From: Bacteroidota bacterium
Lineage (GTDB): Bacteria; Bacteroidota; Bacteroidia; Bacteroidales; Bacteroidaceae
NCBI GenBank assembly: GCA_023458215.1
Contig: JAEXAJ010000220.1
Coordinates: 12,447-76,446 of the forward strand
Direction of reading: 5' to 3'
DNA length: 64,000 bases
Positions 18,212 to 26,581 of this stretch are shown here, one piece after another. Position 1 is the first letter of the stretch. The number at the start of each line of letters is the position of its first letter. A model generated the notes under the pieces. It was given only the letters and a program-made list of their open reading frames with translations, searched no databases and was not told where the DNA came from. Made by a program: the position numbers and the translations under genes.

Positions 18212-18625
18212 ATGTACGAAAGAATGTTAGATAAACAAGCTGTGCCGTTAATAGCGGATATGAAAGCCTATTGCGGAGAAAATGCGGATTTATTTACTTC
18301 GATAAATGAATGGTTGTCCCAAACATGCAGCACTGTACAAAAAATAGTATTCCCTTACGGAAAACAGTATGGATGGGGTATTGCCCATCGAAAAAAGAAC
18401 AAGCTTGTATGCAATATATTTGCCGAGAATAATGCTTTTACAGTAATGGTGAGACTATCAGATAAACAGTTTGCATCCGTTTATAGTCAAATGCACACAG
18501 GCACCCAAGAACAAATTGACCATAAATATCCGTGTGGTGATGGCGGTTGGATTCATTTTCGTGTCACATGCAGGGAGCAGTATGATGATATTCAAACACT
18601 TTTATCGGTCAAATGCGCATACTGA
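18212..18625 (+). CDS. DUF3788 domain-containing protein
   Basis: A 137-residue cytoplasmic protein of unknown role. It matches the DUF3788 pattern from memory: an N-terminal helix region (MYERMLDKQAVPLIADMKAY), PYGKQYGWGIAHRKKNKLVC in the centre, and a C-terminal GDGGWIHFRV. No signal peptide or membrane segment is seen. The gene and the DNA after it are more AT-rich than the flanking TonB receptor, so it may be an acquired accessory gene next to a decayed acetyltransferase. Confidence 0.8.
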   Translation: MYERMLDKQAVPLIADMKAYCGENADLFTSINEWLSQTCSTVQKIVFPYGKQYGWGIAHRKKNKLVCNIFAENNAFTVMVRLSDKQFASVYSQMHTGTQEQIDHKYPCGDGGWIHFRVTCREQYDDIQTLLSVKCAY

Positions 18626-18721
18626 AAAACAGTAAATATCCGGTAGCAATAAAATAATATACAATGAATGAAGAAAACCAGTGATGCGCCTGTCTGCTTT
18701 AGGTAGATAAGACCACCCAAG

Positions 18722-19027
18722 ATAGAATTAACGTGGCAGCAAAATGATATTGAAAACAAAACGTCTTGAGTCGGTTCTGCCGATTTCAAAGATATTCCGA
18801 ATGCGGATCAAGAAGTCGAAATCGGCTATGGGCTGGGACAAAATTTCGAGCACAATGGCTACATGACGGAAGCAGTGCAAGCTATGTGCAGGTGGGCCTT
18901 GAAACAAGAAAATGTGTCCCATATCATTGCGGAAACAGACGTTGACGGCTTTGCTTCACAACGCATTCTACAACGCTGTGGTTTCATCGAGACAAGGCGG
19001 GAAGAATCAATTTGGTGGCGACTATAA
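18722..19027 (+). pseudogene. GNAT-family N-acetyltransferase remnant
   Basis: The frame ending at TAA 19027 reads as the C-terminal two-thirds of a RimJ/RimL-type GNAT enzyme: VGSADFKDIPN, EVEIGYGLGQNFEHNGYMTE (acetyl-CoA loop region), IIAETDVDGFASQRILQRCG, WWRL. An in-frame TGA interrupts it after the residues ENKTS, around 18766. The N-terminal substrate-binding part and a start codon are missing. The short open stretch after the stop is therefore best read as a decayed gene rather than a functional small protein. Confidence 0.75.
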
Positions 19028-19093
19028 ATAGGTTGCCGAGTACATCTTATTGTATATATACAAATTAAATACTTCCACCCCATTAGAAGAAAA

Positions 19094-19181
19094 GAGCGAC
19101 ACCGAGCAGCAAGAGGTTCCTCGGTGTCGAAGGTGGGGTTCCTCGGTGCCGGACGACCCGTTCCTCGGTGCCGAACAAATC
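19094..19181. repeat. 22-bp palindrome array B
   Basis: GTTCCTCGGTGYCG units start at 19116, 19138 and 19160, exactly 22 bases apart. The 22 bases before them (19094-19115) contain the same core inverted (CGACACCGAG). It lies between the GNAT remnant and the convergent membrane-protein gene. Sequence is unrelated to arrays A, C and D, but the period is the same. Confidence 0.8.
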
Positions 19182-19271
19182 CCCCGCTCAGATTGCCTTG
19201 TAGCGTGAATAAAGGGTAGAGACTCAGGATAATGATTTGTAATAAAATATGCAATATATTGTATCAAGGCA

Positions 19272-20381
19272 TCACTCATTGATTGCTCCGCAATGCGGGC
19301 AAACGCCTTTCTCCCTTATCTTTTGTCCGCACTTGCCGCAACGGTACCGGGACACGGTGAGAGAGACACGCAACCTCTTGACAAACAGCCAAAGGAAAGC
19401 CGCCAAAAACAGATAGCCAATGTAAATATGTGTAGTCAGAATAAAGAAGAAATAGCAGAAGATGCAACAGGACGCCAATCCCAAAAGGTAGAATACAGCC
19501 GCCGCCGGAGAGAGCTGGCGGAACAAGTCATCGAGCACCGCCAACAATACAACAATGAACAGCCACAAACTCATCAAGAATACAGAAAGAATAAATGGTA
19601 CCTTGAAAGGCGACAAAGTGGGATTAAAATAAAAATGTTGCCACGTATCGGGCACAAACACCTGCATCGACTCATAAACCGTAGCGCTGAACGCCATCAG
19701 CAAACACAACAACAACGGGTAAACGCTGTCGATATCATTGAAATAGACCATCCTCAACTGCTTGCGACGGAATGCCCGGAAAAGCCAGGCAGCCACAAAC
19801 AGCGCAAAGATGATAATAAAATAAGAAGCATGCGTATCGCTGAACAGATAGATGGACTGCGAAATGCTATCCGTCGGCACAAAAGCACGCATCATCTCCG
19901 ACTCGGGCATCCAGCCTTGTATCTCCTGCGAATGCGCCAGTTTCACCCACACAGTATCCACACTATCCGCAGGATGAATCGCAAATTCCGCCACTACTAC
20001 TCTATCGCCCTTGTAAAGCATGTTATAGCAGTCTTTCACGGGCAGGCAGGCAAGATTGATAGAATCGGCATGCAGTTCGAGATTAGTATTCCACGTATAA
20101 TGACGCTCGTAAAGACAGGTCAGCGAATCACGGGTTTTCTCGCTCATCCCCTCGTCTTCCAAATTGGGACGGGGATAGTGACAGGAAACCAGGGAAATGA
20201 AGAAAAAAGAATAAAGAATGAGGAATAAAAGAGAACGCAAAGAGTATAAGGAACGCAAAGAGCATGCGGAACGCAGGAAACGGCTCCTCCCCCCCACGAC
20301 CCGCCAACAATTACCCGTCAGCCTTTCGTTATCTTTCAGTTGCAAATTCTTCATTCTTAATTCTTCATTCTTCATTTCCAT
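19272..20381 (-). CDS. Membrane lipoprotein with SH3-like segment and C-terminal zinc ribbon
   Basis: Not recognised as a named family. After a lipoprotein-like signal (LLFLILYSFFFISLVSC, Cys67) comes an extracytoplasmic stretch to about residue 170 with an SH3-like look (YKGDRVVVAEFAIH, SQEIQGWMPESEM). About four transmembrane helices follow, and a cytoplasmic C-terminal zinc ribbon CGKCGQ...CPHCG. The first 47 residues are encoded by a hairpin repeat (20196-20379) and look accidental. A TTG at 20240 would start a normal signal peptide, so the true start may be there instead of 20381. As written it overlaps the end of the U32 peptidase gene by 17 bases. Confidence 0.7.
   Translation of the reverse strand: MEMKNEELRMKNLQLKDNERLTGNCWRVVGGRSRFLRSACSLRSLYSLRSLLFLILYSFFFISLVSCHYPRPNLEDEGMSEKTRDSLTCLYERHYTWNTNLELHADSINLACLPVKDCYNMLYKGDRVVVAEFAIHPADSVDTVWVKLAHSQEIQGWMPESEMMRAFVPTDSISQSIYLFSDTHASYFIIIFALFVAAWLFRAFRRKQLRMVYFNDIDSVYPLLLCLLMAFSATVYESMQVFVPDTWQHFYFNPTLSPFKVPFILSVFLMSLWLFIVVLLAVLDDLFRQLSPAAAVFYLLGLASCCIFCYFFFILTTHIYIGYLFLAAFLWLFVKRLRVSLTVSRYRCGKCGQKIREKGVCPHCGAINE
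20196..20379. repeat. Simple-repeat hairpin element spanning the N-terminus of the membrane lipoprotein gene
   Basis: Left arm 20196-20232 (GAAATGAAGAA...) and right arm 20341-20379 (...TTCTTCATTCTTCATTTCC) are inverted and use the same GAAGAAT words as the other hairpin elements. The centre holds a direct repeat of GAACGCAAAGAG (near 20232 and 20250), followed by GC-rich unique sequence. The core GCGCAGC is absent. Confidence 0.7.
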
Positions 20382-22224
20382 AGACTTTCATCTGACAATT
20401 CTTGCAGTCGAAACTCAAGCGGAAGCGTTTACCGTCCGTACCTACCAAAAAATAAGGCTCACGATAAGGCGAGCGGCCTTTCTGATGAGTGGGACACCAT
20501 CCCATGCTATAGCGCAAGCAATGTTTGCAGAACATCAGTACCGCCTCGGGCACAGCCTGTTTTTCGTAAGCAGGAGACACAGAAGATAATCCATGCTCCA
20601 GATAGAAACTGCGCGCCGCACTGTTCATCACATTTCCCAAATACGTCAGCGTAGTAGCGGGGAAGGCATGTTTAGTCGGTTTCCATACAGCCAGTTCACG
20701 GCGGTAGTTGATACGACGGGCAGCCACCAATTTATCAACAACCTGACGACGCCAGTCGGCTACAACGGAAGCGGGAATAAACCAATTTTCGGTGAAGCGG
20801 ATCATAACTCCCGCGGCATTATCGGATAAAGCTGCCGCCACCTCGAAAGGTGTATTGCCCAGTTTACACAATTGAGACCGCAGATTTTCGTGCTGCGGCG
20901 TACGTGCCGGTTCCTTTGAATAAGGGAAAGAAAGAGTAACCCGATTGTCATCTTCATCGGCAACCGAAAGAGCGAAGCCGAAAGCGGTTTCTGATAATTC
21001 CCAAAAGATTCCGATTTTACGTTCGGCGGATTTACGGGTAAGGATGCGCTCAAAGTCCTGATCGAAGTTACGATAAAGACGAGTGCGCGGTTTGATGCGG
21101 GGCATCTCCCCTGCCGGATAGAGTTTATTGTCCTCCACCCGGTTGATGCGGAAACCTTGCAGACGTCCCTGTTCATCGAGGAAACAAACGCCGTCTCCAT
21201 TATGAAAAGACTTCACACCTGCAACAGTGAAATAATTGCCACGTTGCTCCTTCATAGTCCCCATCTCCTCTCCCAATGACTTAGGAGTATCGAAAGAAGT
21301 GATTTCCTGTTCCCTTCCTTGAAGGAAATAATGAGTGAAACTACGGCTGAAACTCTTATCCAACTGAGGTTTAAAGTCGAAGTGACAAGAGCCCGAAGAG
21401 GCACGTACATACTCCCTCCGACGGGCAAAAATGGTATCTAACTTTTGGCGATATGCCGCTGTAACGTTCTTCACATAGGTAACGTCTTTCAGCCGGCCTT
21501 CTATCTTTAAGGAAGTAACTCCTGCATCCAGCAATTCTTCCAGTATCTCGCTTTGGTTGAGGTCTTTCAAAGAAAGCAAATGCTTGTCACGCACTATCGT
21601 CTTGCCATCAGCATCTATCAGACTGAACGGCAATCGGCAAAACTGTGCACATTCCCCCCGATTGGCACTCCGCCCGAAACATGCCTGACTGACATAGCAC
21701 TGCCCGCTATAACTGACACAAAGCGCCCCATGTACAAAAACTTCCAACGGTACTTCGGGACAAGCATCATGGATGCTACGTATCTCCTGCAAGGAAAGTT
21801 CACGCGCCAGCACCACTTGACGAAAACCGGCATCAGCCAAGAAACGGACTTTCTCCGGCGTACGGTTATCCATCTGCGTACTGCCATGCAACGGAATAGG
21901 CGGAAGGTTCAAACGAGTGATCCCCATATCTTGAACAATCAATGCGTCCACACCGATACGGTATAAATCCCAAATCATCTTCTCCGTTTCTTCCAATTCT
22001 TCTTCTTTCAGAATGGTATTGACGGTAACATAGATGCGAACATTATACAGATGGGCATATTCTACCAAAGCTGCAATATCTTCCAGCGAATTGACGGCAG
22101 CAGCACGGGCACCAAACTTAGGAGCGCCGATATATACAGCATCCGCACCATGATTTACAGCCTCAATGCCACATTCCAGGTTCTTGGCAGGAGCTAACAG
22201 CTCTATTTTACGTTGCTTTATCAT
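20365..22224 (-). CDS. U32-family peptidase / hydroxylation-type protein with DUF3656
   Basis: Member of the U32 (YegQ/RlhA-like) family; in other bacteria such proteins act in RNA hydroxylation or as collagenase-like enzymes, and the activity here is unknown. The 619-residue product starts MIKQRKIELLAPAKN. It has the radical-type barrel motifs GADAVYIGAPKFGARAAA, the U32 signature EVFVHGALCVSYSGQCYVS with its Cys residues, and the Cys-rich tail CKHCLRYSMGWCPTH and CKNCQMK that could bind a metal or cluster. An in-frame Met seven codons upstream (22245) is less likely, as conservation begins at MIKQRKIELL. Confidence 0.9.
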   Translation of the reverse strand: MIKQRKIELLAPAKNLECGIEAVNHGADAVYIGAPKFGARAAAVNSLEDIAALVEYAHLYNVRIYVTVNTILKEEELEETEKMIWDLYRIGVDALIVQDMGITRLNLPPIPLHGSTQMDNRTPEKVRFLADAGFRQVVLARELSLQEIRSIHDACPEVPLEVFVHGALCVSYSGQCYVSQACFGRSANRGECAQFCRLPFSLIDADGKTIVRDKHLLSLKDLNQSEILEELLDAGVTSLKIEGRLKDVTYVKNVTAAYRQKLDTIFARRREYVRASSGSCHFDFKPQLDKSFSRSFTHYFLQGREQEITSFDTPKSLGEEMGTMKEQRGNYFTVAGVKSFHNGDGVCFLDEQGRLQGFRINRVEDNKLYPAGEMPRIKPRTRLYRNFDQDFERILTRKSAERKIGIFWELSETAFGFALSVADEDDNRVTLSFPYSKEPARTPQHENLRSQLCKLGNTPFEVAAALSDNAAGVMIRFTENWFIPASVVADWRRQVVDKLVAARRINYRRELAVWKPTKHAFPATTLTYLGNVMNSAARSFYLEHGLSSVSPAYEKQAVPEAVLMFCKHCLRYSMGWCPTHQKGRSPYREPYFLVGTDGKRFRLSFDCKNCQMKVYGNEE

Positions 22225-22289
22225 ATTATTCAACACGGAGAACACAGAGTCTCACAGAGTTTTTCAATTTATCGCTTATCACTATTCTG

Positions 22290-23207
22290 TTACTTTATAT
22301 CGTCAATATTAAACGGCGTCTCCTGGTAAACAAAGTAATTCAGCCAGTTGGAGAACAGCAGATTGGCATGCGAACGCCAACGCACCAATACGCCTTTGTC
22401 CGGATCATCGTCTACATAATAGTTGCGTGGCATCTCGATAGGCAATCCTTTATCCACGTCACGACGATATTCCGTATCGAGCGTCAAAGGAGAATATTCC
22501 GAATGTCCCGTCACAAAGAACTCACGTCCGCCACGAGCCACCGTCAAATATACCCCGGATTCTTCCGACTCGGAAAGCAATGTCAATTCCGGCACTTTCA
22601 GTATATCTTCCCTACGGACTTCCGTATGGCGGCTATGAGGCACAAAGAACCTATCGTCGAATCCCCGGAAAATGGGATGCAAAGGTTGCAACGTACAATG
22701 TTCGAAAACACCGAACATCTTCTTATCCAAAGCATACTTGGGCACCCCATAATGGTGATAAAGTCCGGCTTGTGCCGCCCAGCAGATATAAAGTGTAGAA
22801 GTAACATGCGTACGCGCCCAATCGAAAATCTCCGTAATCTCATCCCAATAGGTCACTTCCTCAAAGTCCATCTGCTCCACCGGAGCGCCGGTAATAATCA
22901 TTCCGTCGTACTTCTCGCCCCGCATCTTCTCAAAATCGGTGTAGAACGTTTTCATGTGTTCTATCGGCGTATTCTTGGAAGTATGGCTTTTTATCTTCAT
23001 GAAAGATATCTCCACCTGAAGGGGTGTATTGGAAAGCAGACGAACCAAATCCGTCTCCGTCGTTATCTTCAACGGCATCAGATTCAGTATCACAATGCGT
23101 AGCGGACGAATGTCTTGTTGTGTTGCCCGAGAATTGTCAATGACAAAAATATTCTCTTCTTTAAGCAACTCTATAGCAGGTAGTTTATCGGGTAAATTTA
23201 AAGGCAT
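22290..23207 (-). CDS. metA: Homoserine O-acyltransferase MetA, predicted acetyl-CoA type
   Basis: Activates homoserine for methionine synthesis. The 305-residue protein has the MetA fold motifs, catalytic Cys142 ([14 protein letters not shown]), and the His235/Glu237 pair in VTGHSEYSP. Residue 111, in ITGAPVEQM, is Glu. Published work on the Bacillus cereus enzyme shows Glu111 selects acetyl-CoA, where E. coli has Gly and uses succinyl-CoA. On that basis this is more likely a homoserine O-acetyltransferase than the succinyltransferase its name suggests. It is apparently a single-gene transcript; the methionine-linked metF lies 2.3 kb away. Confidence 0.93.
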   Translation of the reverse strand: MPLNLPDKLPAIELLKEENIFVIDNSRATQQDIRPLRIVILNLMPLKITTETDLVRLLSNTPLQVEISFMKIKSHTSKNTPIEHMKTFYTDFEKMRGEKYDGMIITGAPVEQMDFEEVTYWDEITEIFDWARTHVTSTLYICWAAQAGLYHHYGVPKYALDKKMFGVFEHCTLQPLHPIFRGFDDRFFVPHSRHTEVRREDILKVPELTLLSESEESGVYLTVARGGREFFVTGHSEYSPLTLDTEYRRDVDKGLPIEMPRNYYVDDDPDKGVLVRWRSHANLLFSNWLNYFVYQETPFNIDDIK

Positions 23208-23548
23208 GAGTTTATATCTATGGTTTAACTTATTATTGATTACGTTTTTAGCGGGTAAAGTTAGGCAAAAAATCAGAGTGAGGTAAATAAATTATCAAAG
23301 ATTTTATTGATTTATGACCGATAAGTTAATATATAAAACTATATTTGCCACTGTTTATAAAGAAAAAGTGCAATAAACACAGAATGAAAAGCACCATGAT
23401 GCCAAGCGAGACATCAATAATTAGCATCCTAAAGTGCAAAAACTTTTCCATACCAATTGGGTACTCCTCAATCTATATTTAGATACACTAAATCATTGAA
23501 TACAAACAGGAATAATAAGCTATTATTATCCCGCTTAAAACAATATGT
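23208..23548. other. 341-base AT-rich divergent intergenic region
   Basis: No gene or repeat array seen between metA and the fimbrillin gene. On the plus strand TATATTTG (23340-23347) is an exact -7 box; if used, it gives the fimbrillin mRNA a leader of about 190 bases. No SAM or other known riboswitch pattern was recognised in front of metA. Confidence 0.6.
23340..23347 (+). promoter_or_regulatory. Possible -7 box of the fimbrillin/FISUMP gene
   Basis: TATATTTG matches TAnnTTTG but is 200 bases from the start codon, so a closer promoter is not excluded. Confidence 0.4.
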
Positions 23549-25453
23549 ATGAAAAAGAAAATGCTATTCAGAAATGTGTTTACTACAACACTATTTTGCT
23601 GCATCTTATGTACTACAGCATGTGTAAATGAAATCGGAAAAGAGGCTCAAGAAGGGAGTATACCTATCACATTCTCTATAAAAGAAAGTAAATCTTCCAC
23701 CAAAGCCACAAACAATCTCTTCGATGAAGGCGATAAAATCGGGTTATATGCGATGTTACCGGAAAACGAAATAGACCAAAAGCGATATATAGACAACTTG
23801 TGCCTGACTTGCGGAAGTAACAATACCTTAATACCTTCCAAAGATATATTTTATCCCGAAGGAGAGGACGCAACCCTCGACTTTATCAGCTACTATCCCT
23901 ATCATAAAGATGGTGCCCAAACGGGAAGTTCACTCATTCCCGTCTCCATACAAAGCAATCAAAACGAGAAAGAAGCTTATTCGCAAAGCGATTTTGTTTT
24001 AGCAAAAGCCACAAGTAGCGCCAACAGCAACGAAGCCGTAGAATTAGAATACTTGCACAAGCTCACCAAAATAAAGATTACCCTTACTCCGGGTAAAAGC
24101 GAAGACATAGACAATATGCTAAAAGCCAATCCGCGTATTATAGCAACGGGGTTCCACACACATGCCGAATACGACTTGAAGAAAGGCACTTTCAGCCTGG
24201 CAGATGGAACTGTATCGGATATCGTGTCTTCGGGCGCATGGGAAAAAGACAAAGATAATAACTTAACAGGTAAAGAGTTTATTATCATACCCCAACCAAT
24301 CAACAAGAACCAATCACTTCAAATGGAGTGGAACGGACGAATTTATAGTTGCCCCATGCCCACTCCTGAGGAAATAGCGGGTAGCACTCAATATGAAATA
24401 AAAATCACGTCCATGCAAGCCAATAGCAATATACTAAGTAGTATGATTGGATCAATCAAAGAATGGGAATCATGCATTACGTTAGAAAAGACAGATAACA
24501 ATGGAAGTTATGCCGCCCTACATCTATCTGTCCTATCTTTTTCTCAATCCAATGTTTACCGGGTTTATTCAAATAATAAGCCGATAGCGGAAATTTGCAA
24601 AGAATATCTGTCTTCAGGAAAGCTGACTTCAAGAGCAGTTGTTGCATACCCGGTCAAAGAAAATGAATCGACCGACTTAAGCAGAGGAAAAATACTTCAA
24701 TTATTGGATACCAAAGAGAATATTAATGGCGGAATAATCTGCTGGGATAAAGAAAAAAACTCATTTAACTACGAAACCGGTAACTCTGCAACCATTAATG
24801 AAATATACTTTGACAAAGAAGGCAACATATTCCAAAGCAAGCCGGAAGCCCCCATCAACGTAAGTATTGTAAAATATACTATACGTGATACAAAAAATGG
24901 AATAGAGGAATATCCGATTGTAAAAATAGGTACTCAGTATTGGATGCAAGAGAACCTAAGAGCGACCTATTATCAAGACGGAAGCCCTATATCATTGCTG
25001 AAAAACTTAGGAAAAGACCCCGGATACTTCAAAGCAAATGACTACGATCTCTACTTCTATAATGGAGAAGCCGTAAATATAAAGGGAATAGCTCCTTATG
25101 GATGGAAAATCCCATCATTAGAGGATTGGGATAAGCTAAATTCTTATATAAGCGGGGACGCTTCTTTACTCAAATCAGGAGAATGGCAGTTCGCCGGAAA
25201 TGGAACGGGCGATATCGCTCCGATAGAAAATCGGACAATGCTTAACATCTATTCTGCCGGAATGTGGTACCAGAATTACCATGCTAACCTATACAAAATG
25301 GTAGGCTTTTGGAGCCGGGATGAAGTAACCGGTAAAGTTCCTGAACAAACAGTGTTCTTTACGGGACAAAGCAATGAAATGGTTAAAAACACAACAATAG
25401 CAACCAACCAGAGTTATTATAAAGGCCTTTCTATCCGCTGTATAAAAGAATAG
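23549..25453 (+). CDS. Fimbrillin-family lipoprotein with C-terminal FISUMP domain
   Basis: Surface lipoprotein of 634 residues. A signal peptide ends at Cys25 (CTTAC). The N-terminal half (about 30-300) has the features of Bacteroides fimbrillin/Mfa-like proteins: FDEGDKIGLYAML, YPYHKDG, and the LEYLHKLTKIKITLTPG motif. The C-terminal part (about 450-634) is a FISUMP (Fibrobacter major paralogous) domain: VKIGTQYWMQENLRATYYQD, PYGWKIPSLEDWDKL, and a terminal GLSIRCIKE. FISUMP domains are found on many secreted Bacteroidetes proteins. No pilus accessory genes are adjacent, so it may be a lone adhesin or minor tip protein. Confidence 0.85.
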   Translation: MKKKMLFRNVFTTTLFCCILCTTACVNEIGKEAQEGSIPITFSIKESKSSTKATNNLFDEGDKIGLYAMLPENEIDQKRYIDNLCLTCGSNNTLIPSKDIFYPEGEDATLDFISYYPYHKDGAQTGSSLIPVSIQSNQNEKEAYSQSDFVLAKATSSANSNEAVELEYLHKLTKIKITLTPGKSEDIDNMLKANPRIIATGFHTHAEYDLKKGTFSLADGTVSDIVSSGAWEKDKDNNLTGKEFIIIPQPINKNQSLQMEWNGRIYSCPMPTPEEIAGSTQYEIKITSMQANSNILSSMIGSIKEWESCITLEKTDNNGSYAALHLSVLSFSQSNVYRVYSNNKPIAEICKEYLSSGKLTSRAVVAYPVKENESTDLSRGKILQLLDTKENINGGIICWDKEKNSFNYETGNSATINEIYFDKEGNIFQSKPEAPINVSIVKYTIRDTKNGIEEYPIVKIGTQYWMQENLRATYYQDGSPISLLKNLGKDPGYFKANDYDLYFYNGEAVNIKGIAPYGWKIPSLEDWDKLNSYISGDASLLKSGEWQFAGNGTGDIAPIENRTMLNIYSAGMWYQNYHANLYKMVGFWSRDEVTGKVPEQTVFFTGQSNEMVKNTTIATNQSYYKGLSIRCIKE

Positions 25454-25486
25454 CCATCATTTTCGGCATATCTCATTTCTTTTTCG

Positions 25487-25494
25487 TATTTTTG
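25487..25494 (+). promoter_or_regulatory. -7 box of metF
   Basis: TATTTTTG matches TAnnTTTG exactly, 50 bases before the metF ATG at 25545. It supports that start over the upstream in-frame ATG at 25503, which would lie right at the expected transcript start. Confidence 0.55.
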
Positions 25495-25544
25495 TTCCCA
25501 ATGTGCAAGATTTTTGCCAATTAGACAAAGATAACGAGAAAGAA

Positions 25545-26498
25545 ATGAGAGTAATCGACCTGATACACAGTAACGAAAAAACAGCTTTTTCATTCGAAAT
25601 ATTGCCACCTTTAAAGGGCACAGGCATTGAAAAGCTGTACCAAACCATAGATACATTACGAGAATTTGATCCCAAATACATCAACATTACCACGCACCGT
25701 AGCGAGTATGTATACAAAGATCTTGGCAACGGTTTGTTTCAACGCAACCGTTTACGCCGTCGTCCGGGTACGGTAGCCGTAGCGGCTGCTATCCAAAACA
25801 AATACAATATTACGGTTGTCCCCCATATCCTTTGCAGCGGCTTTAGTCGTGAAGAAACAGAATATGTGCTACTCGATTTGCAGTTTCTCGGTATTACCGA
25901 CCTATTGGTGCTACGTGGCGACAAAGCAAAACATGAATCCGTATTTACACCCGAAGGTGACGGCTACCATCACGCTATCGAATTACAGGAACAAATCAAC
26001 AACTTCAATAAAGGAATCTTCGTGGATGGCTCCGAAATGAAAGTCACCAATACTCCGTTCTCATACGGTGTAGCTTGTTATCCCGAGAAGCACGAAGAAT
26101 CTCCCAACTTAGATACGGATATCTACTGGCTAAAGAAGAAAATGGAGATGGGCGCCGAATATGCAGTGACCCAACTCTTCTATGATAACCGGAGATACTT
26201 CGACTTCGTGGAACGTGCCCGCCAGGCAGGTGTCACCATTCCTATCATTCCGGGCATCAAGCCTTTCAAGAAGATATCACAACTAAGCATGATCCCTAAA
26301 ACATTCAAAGTCGATTTGCCGGAAGAACTGACCAAAGAAGCTTTGAAATGCAAGAGCGATGCCGACGCGCAACAAGTGGGCATCGAATGGTGCGTGCAAC
26401 AATGCAAGGAGCTTATGGCACACGGCATCCCCAGTCTGCACTTCTATTCGGTAGGAGCTACAGACAGCATCAAAGAAGTTGCCAAACAAATTTATTAA
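25545..26498 (+). CDS. metF: Methylenetetrahydrofolate reductase [NAD(P)H]
   Basis: FAD enzyme making 5-methyl-THF for methionine synthesis. The 317-residue protein begins MRVIDLIHSNEKTAFSFEIL and carries the family's SFEILPP motif, VVPHILCSGFSREETE, DLLVLRGDK, YPEKHEESPN, QLFYDNRRYFDFV and PGIKPFKKISQL, in the usual order. Length is close to the 296 residues of E. coli MetF, with a slightly longer C-terminus. It has its own promoter and no close partner gene on the same strand upstream. Confidence 0.96.
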   Translation: MRVIDLIHSNEKTAFSFEILPPLKGTGIEKLYQTIDTLREFDPKYINITTHRSEYVYKDLGNGLFQRNRLRRRPGTVAVAAAIQNKYNITVVPHILCSGFSREETEYVLLDLQFLGITDLLVLRGDKAKHESVFTPEGDGYHHAIELQEQINNFNKGIFVDGSEMKVTNTPFSYGVACYPEKHEESPNLDTDIYWLKKKMEMGAEYAVTQLFYDNRRYFDFVERARQAGVTIPIIPGIKPFKKISQLSMIPKTFKVDLPEELTKEALKCKSDADAQQVGIEWCVQQCKELMAHGIPSLHFYSVGATDSIKEVAKQIY

Positions 26499-26540
26499 CT
26501 TGAAAGTTGAGAAATAACCATTAAGAACTAACTGATTATT

Positions 26541-26575
26541 GTGATTAATCACTAATCACTAATCACTAATCACTA
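26541..26575 (+). repeat. Tandem 7-bp repeat ahead of holB
   Basis: ATCACTA occurs four times in a row (26548-26575), preceded by its inverted word GTGATTA (26541-26547). It ends six bases before the GTG start of holB, so it fills the region where the ribosome site should be. It looks like half of one of the simple-repeat hairpins. Confidence 0.75.
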
Positions 26576-26581
26576 ATTATC

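Noticed and set aside
23208..23350. SAM-type riboswitch upstream of metA
   Set aside because: I could not find the paired helices or conserved loops of a known SAM riboswitch; the region is simply AT-rich.
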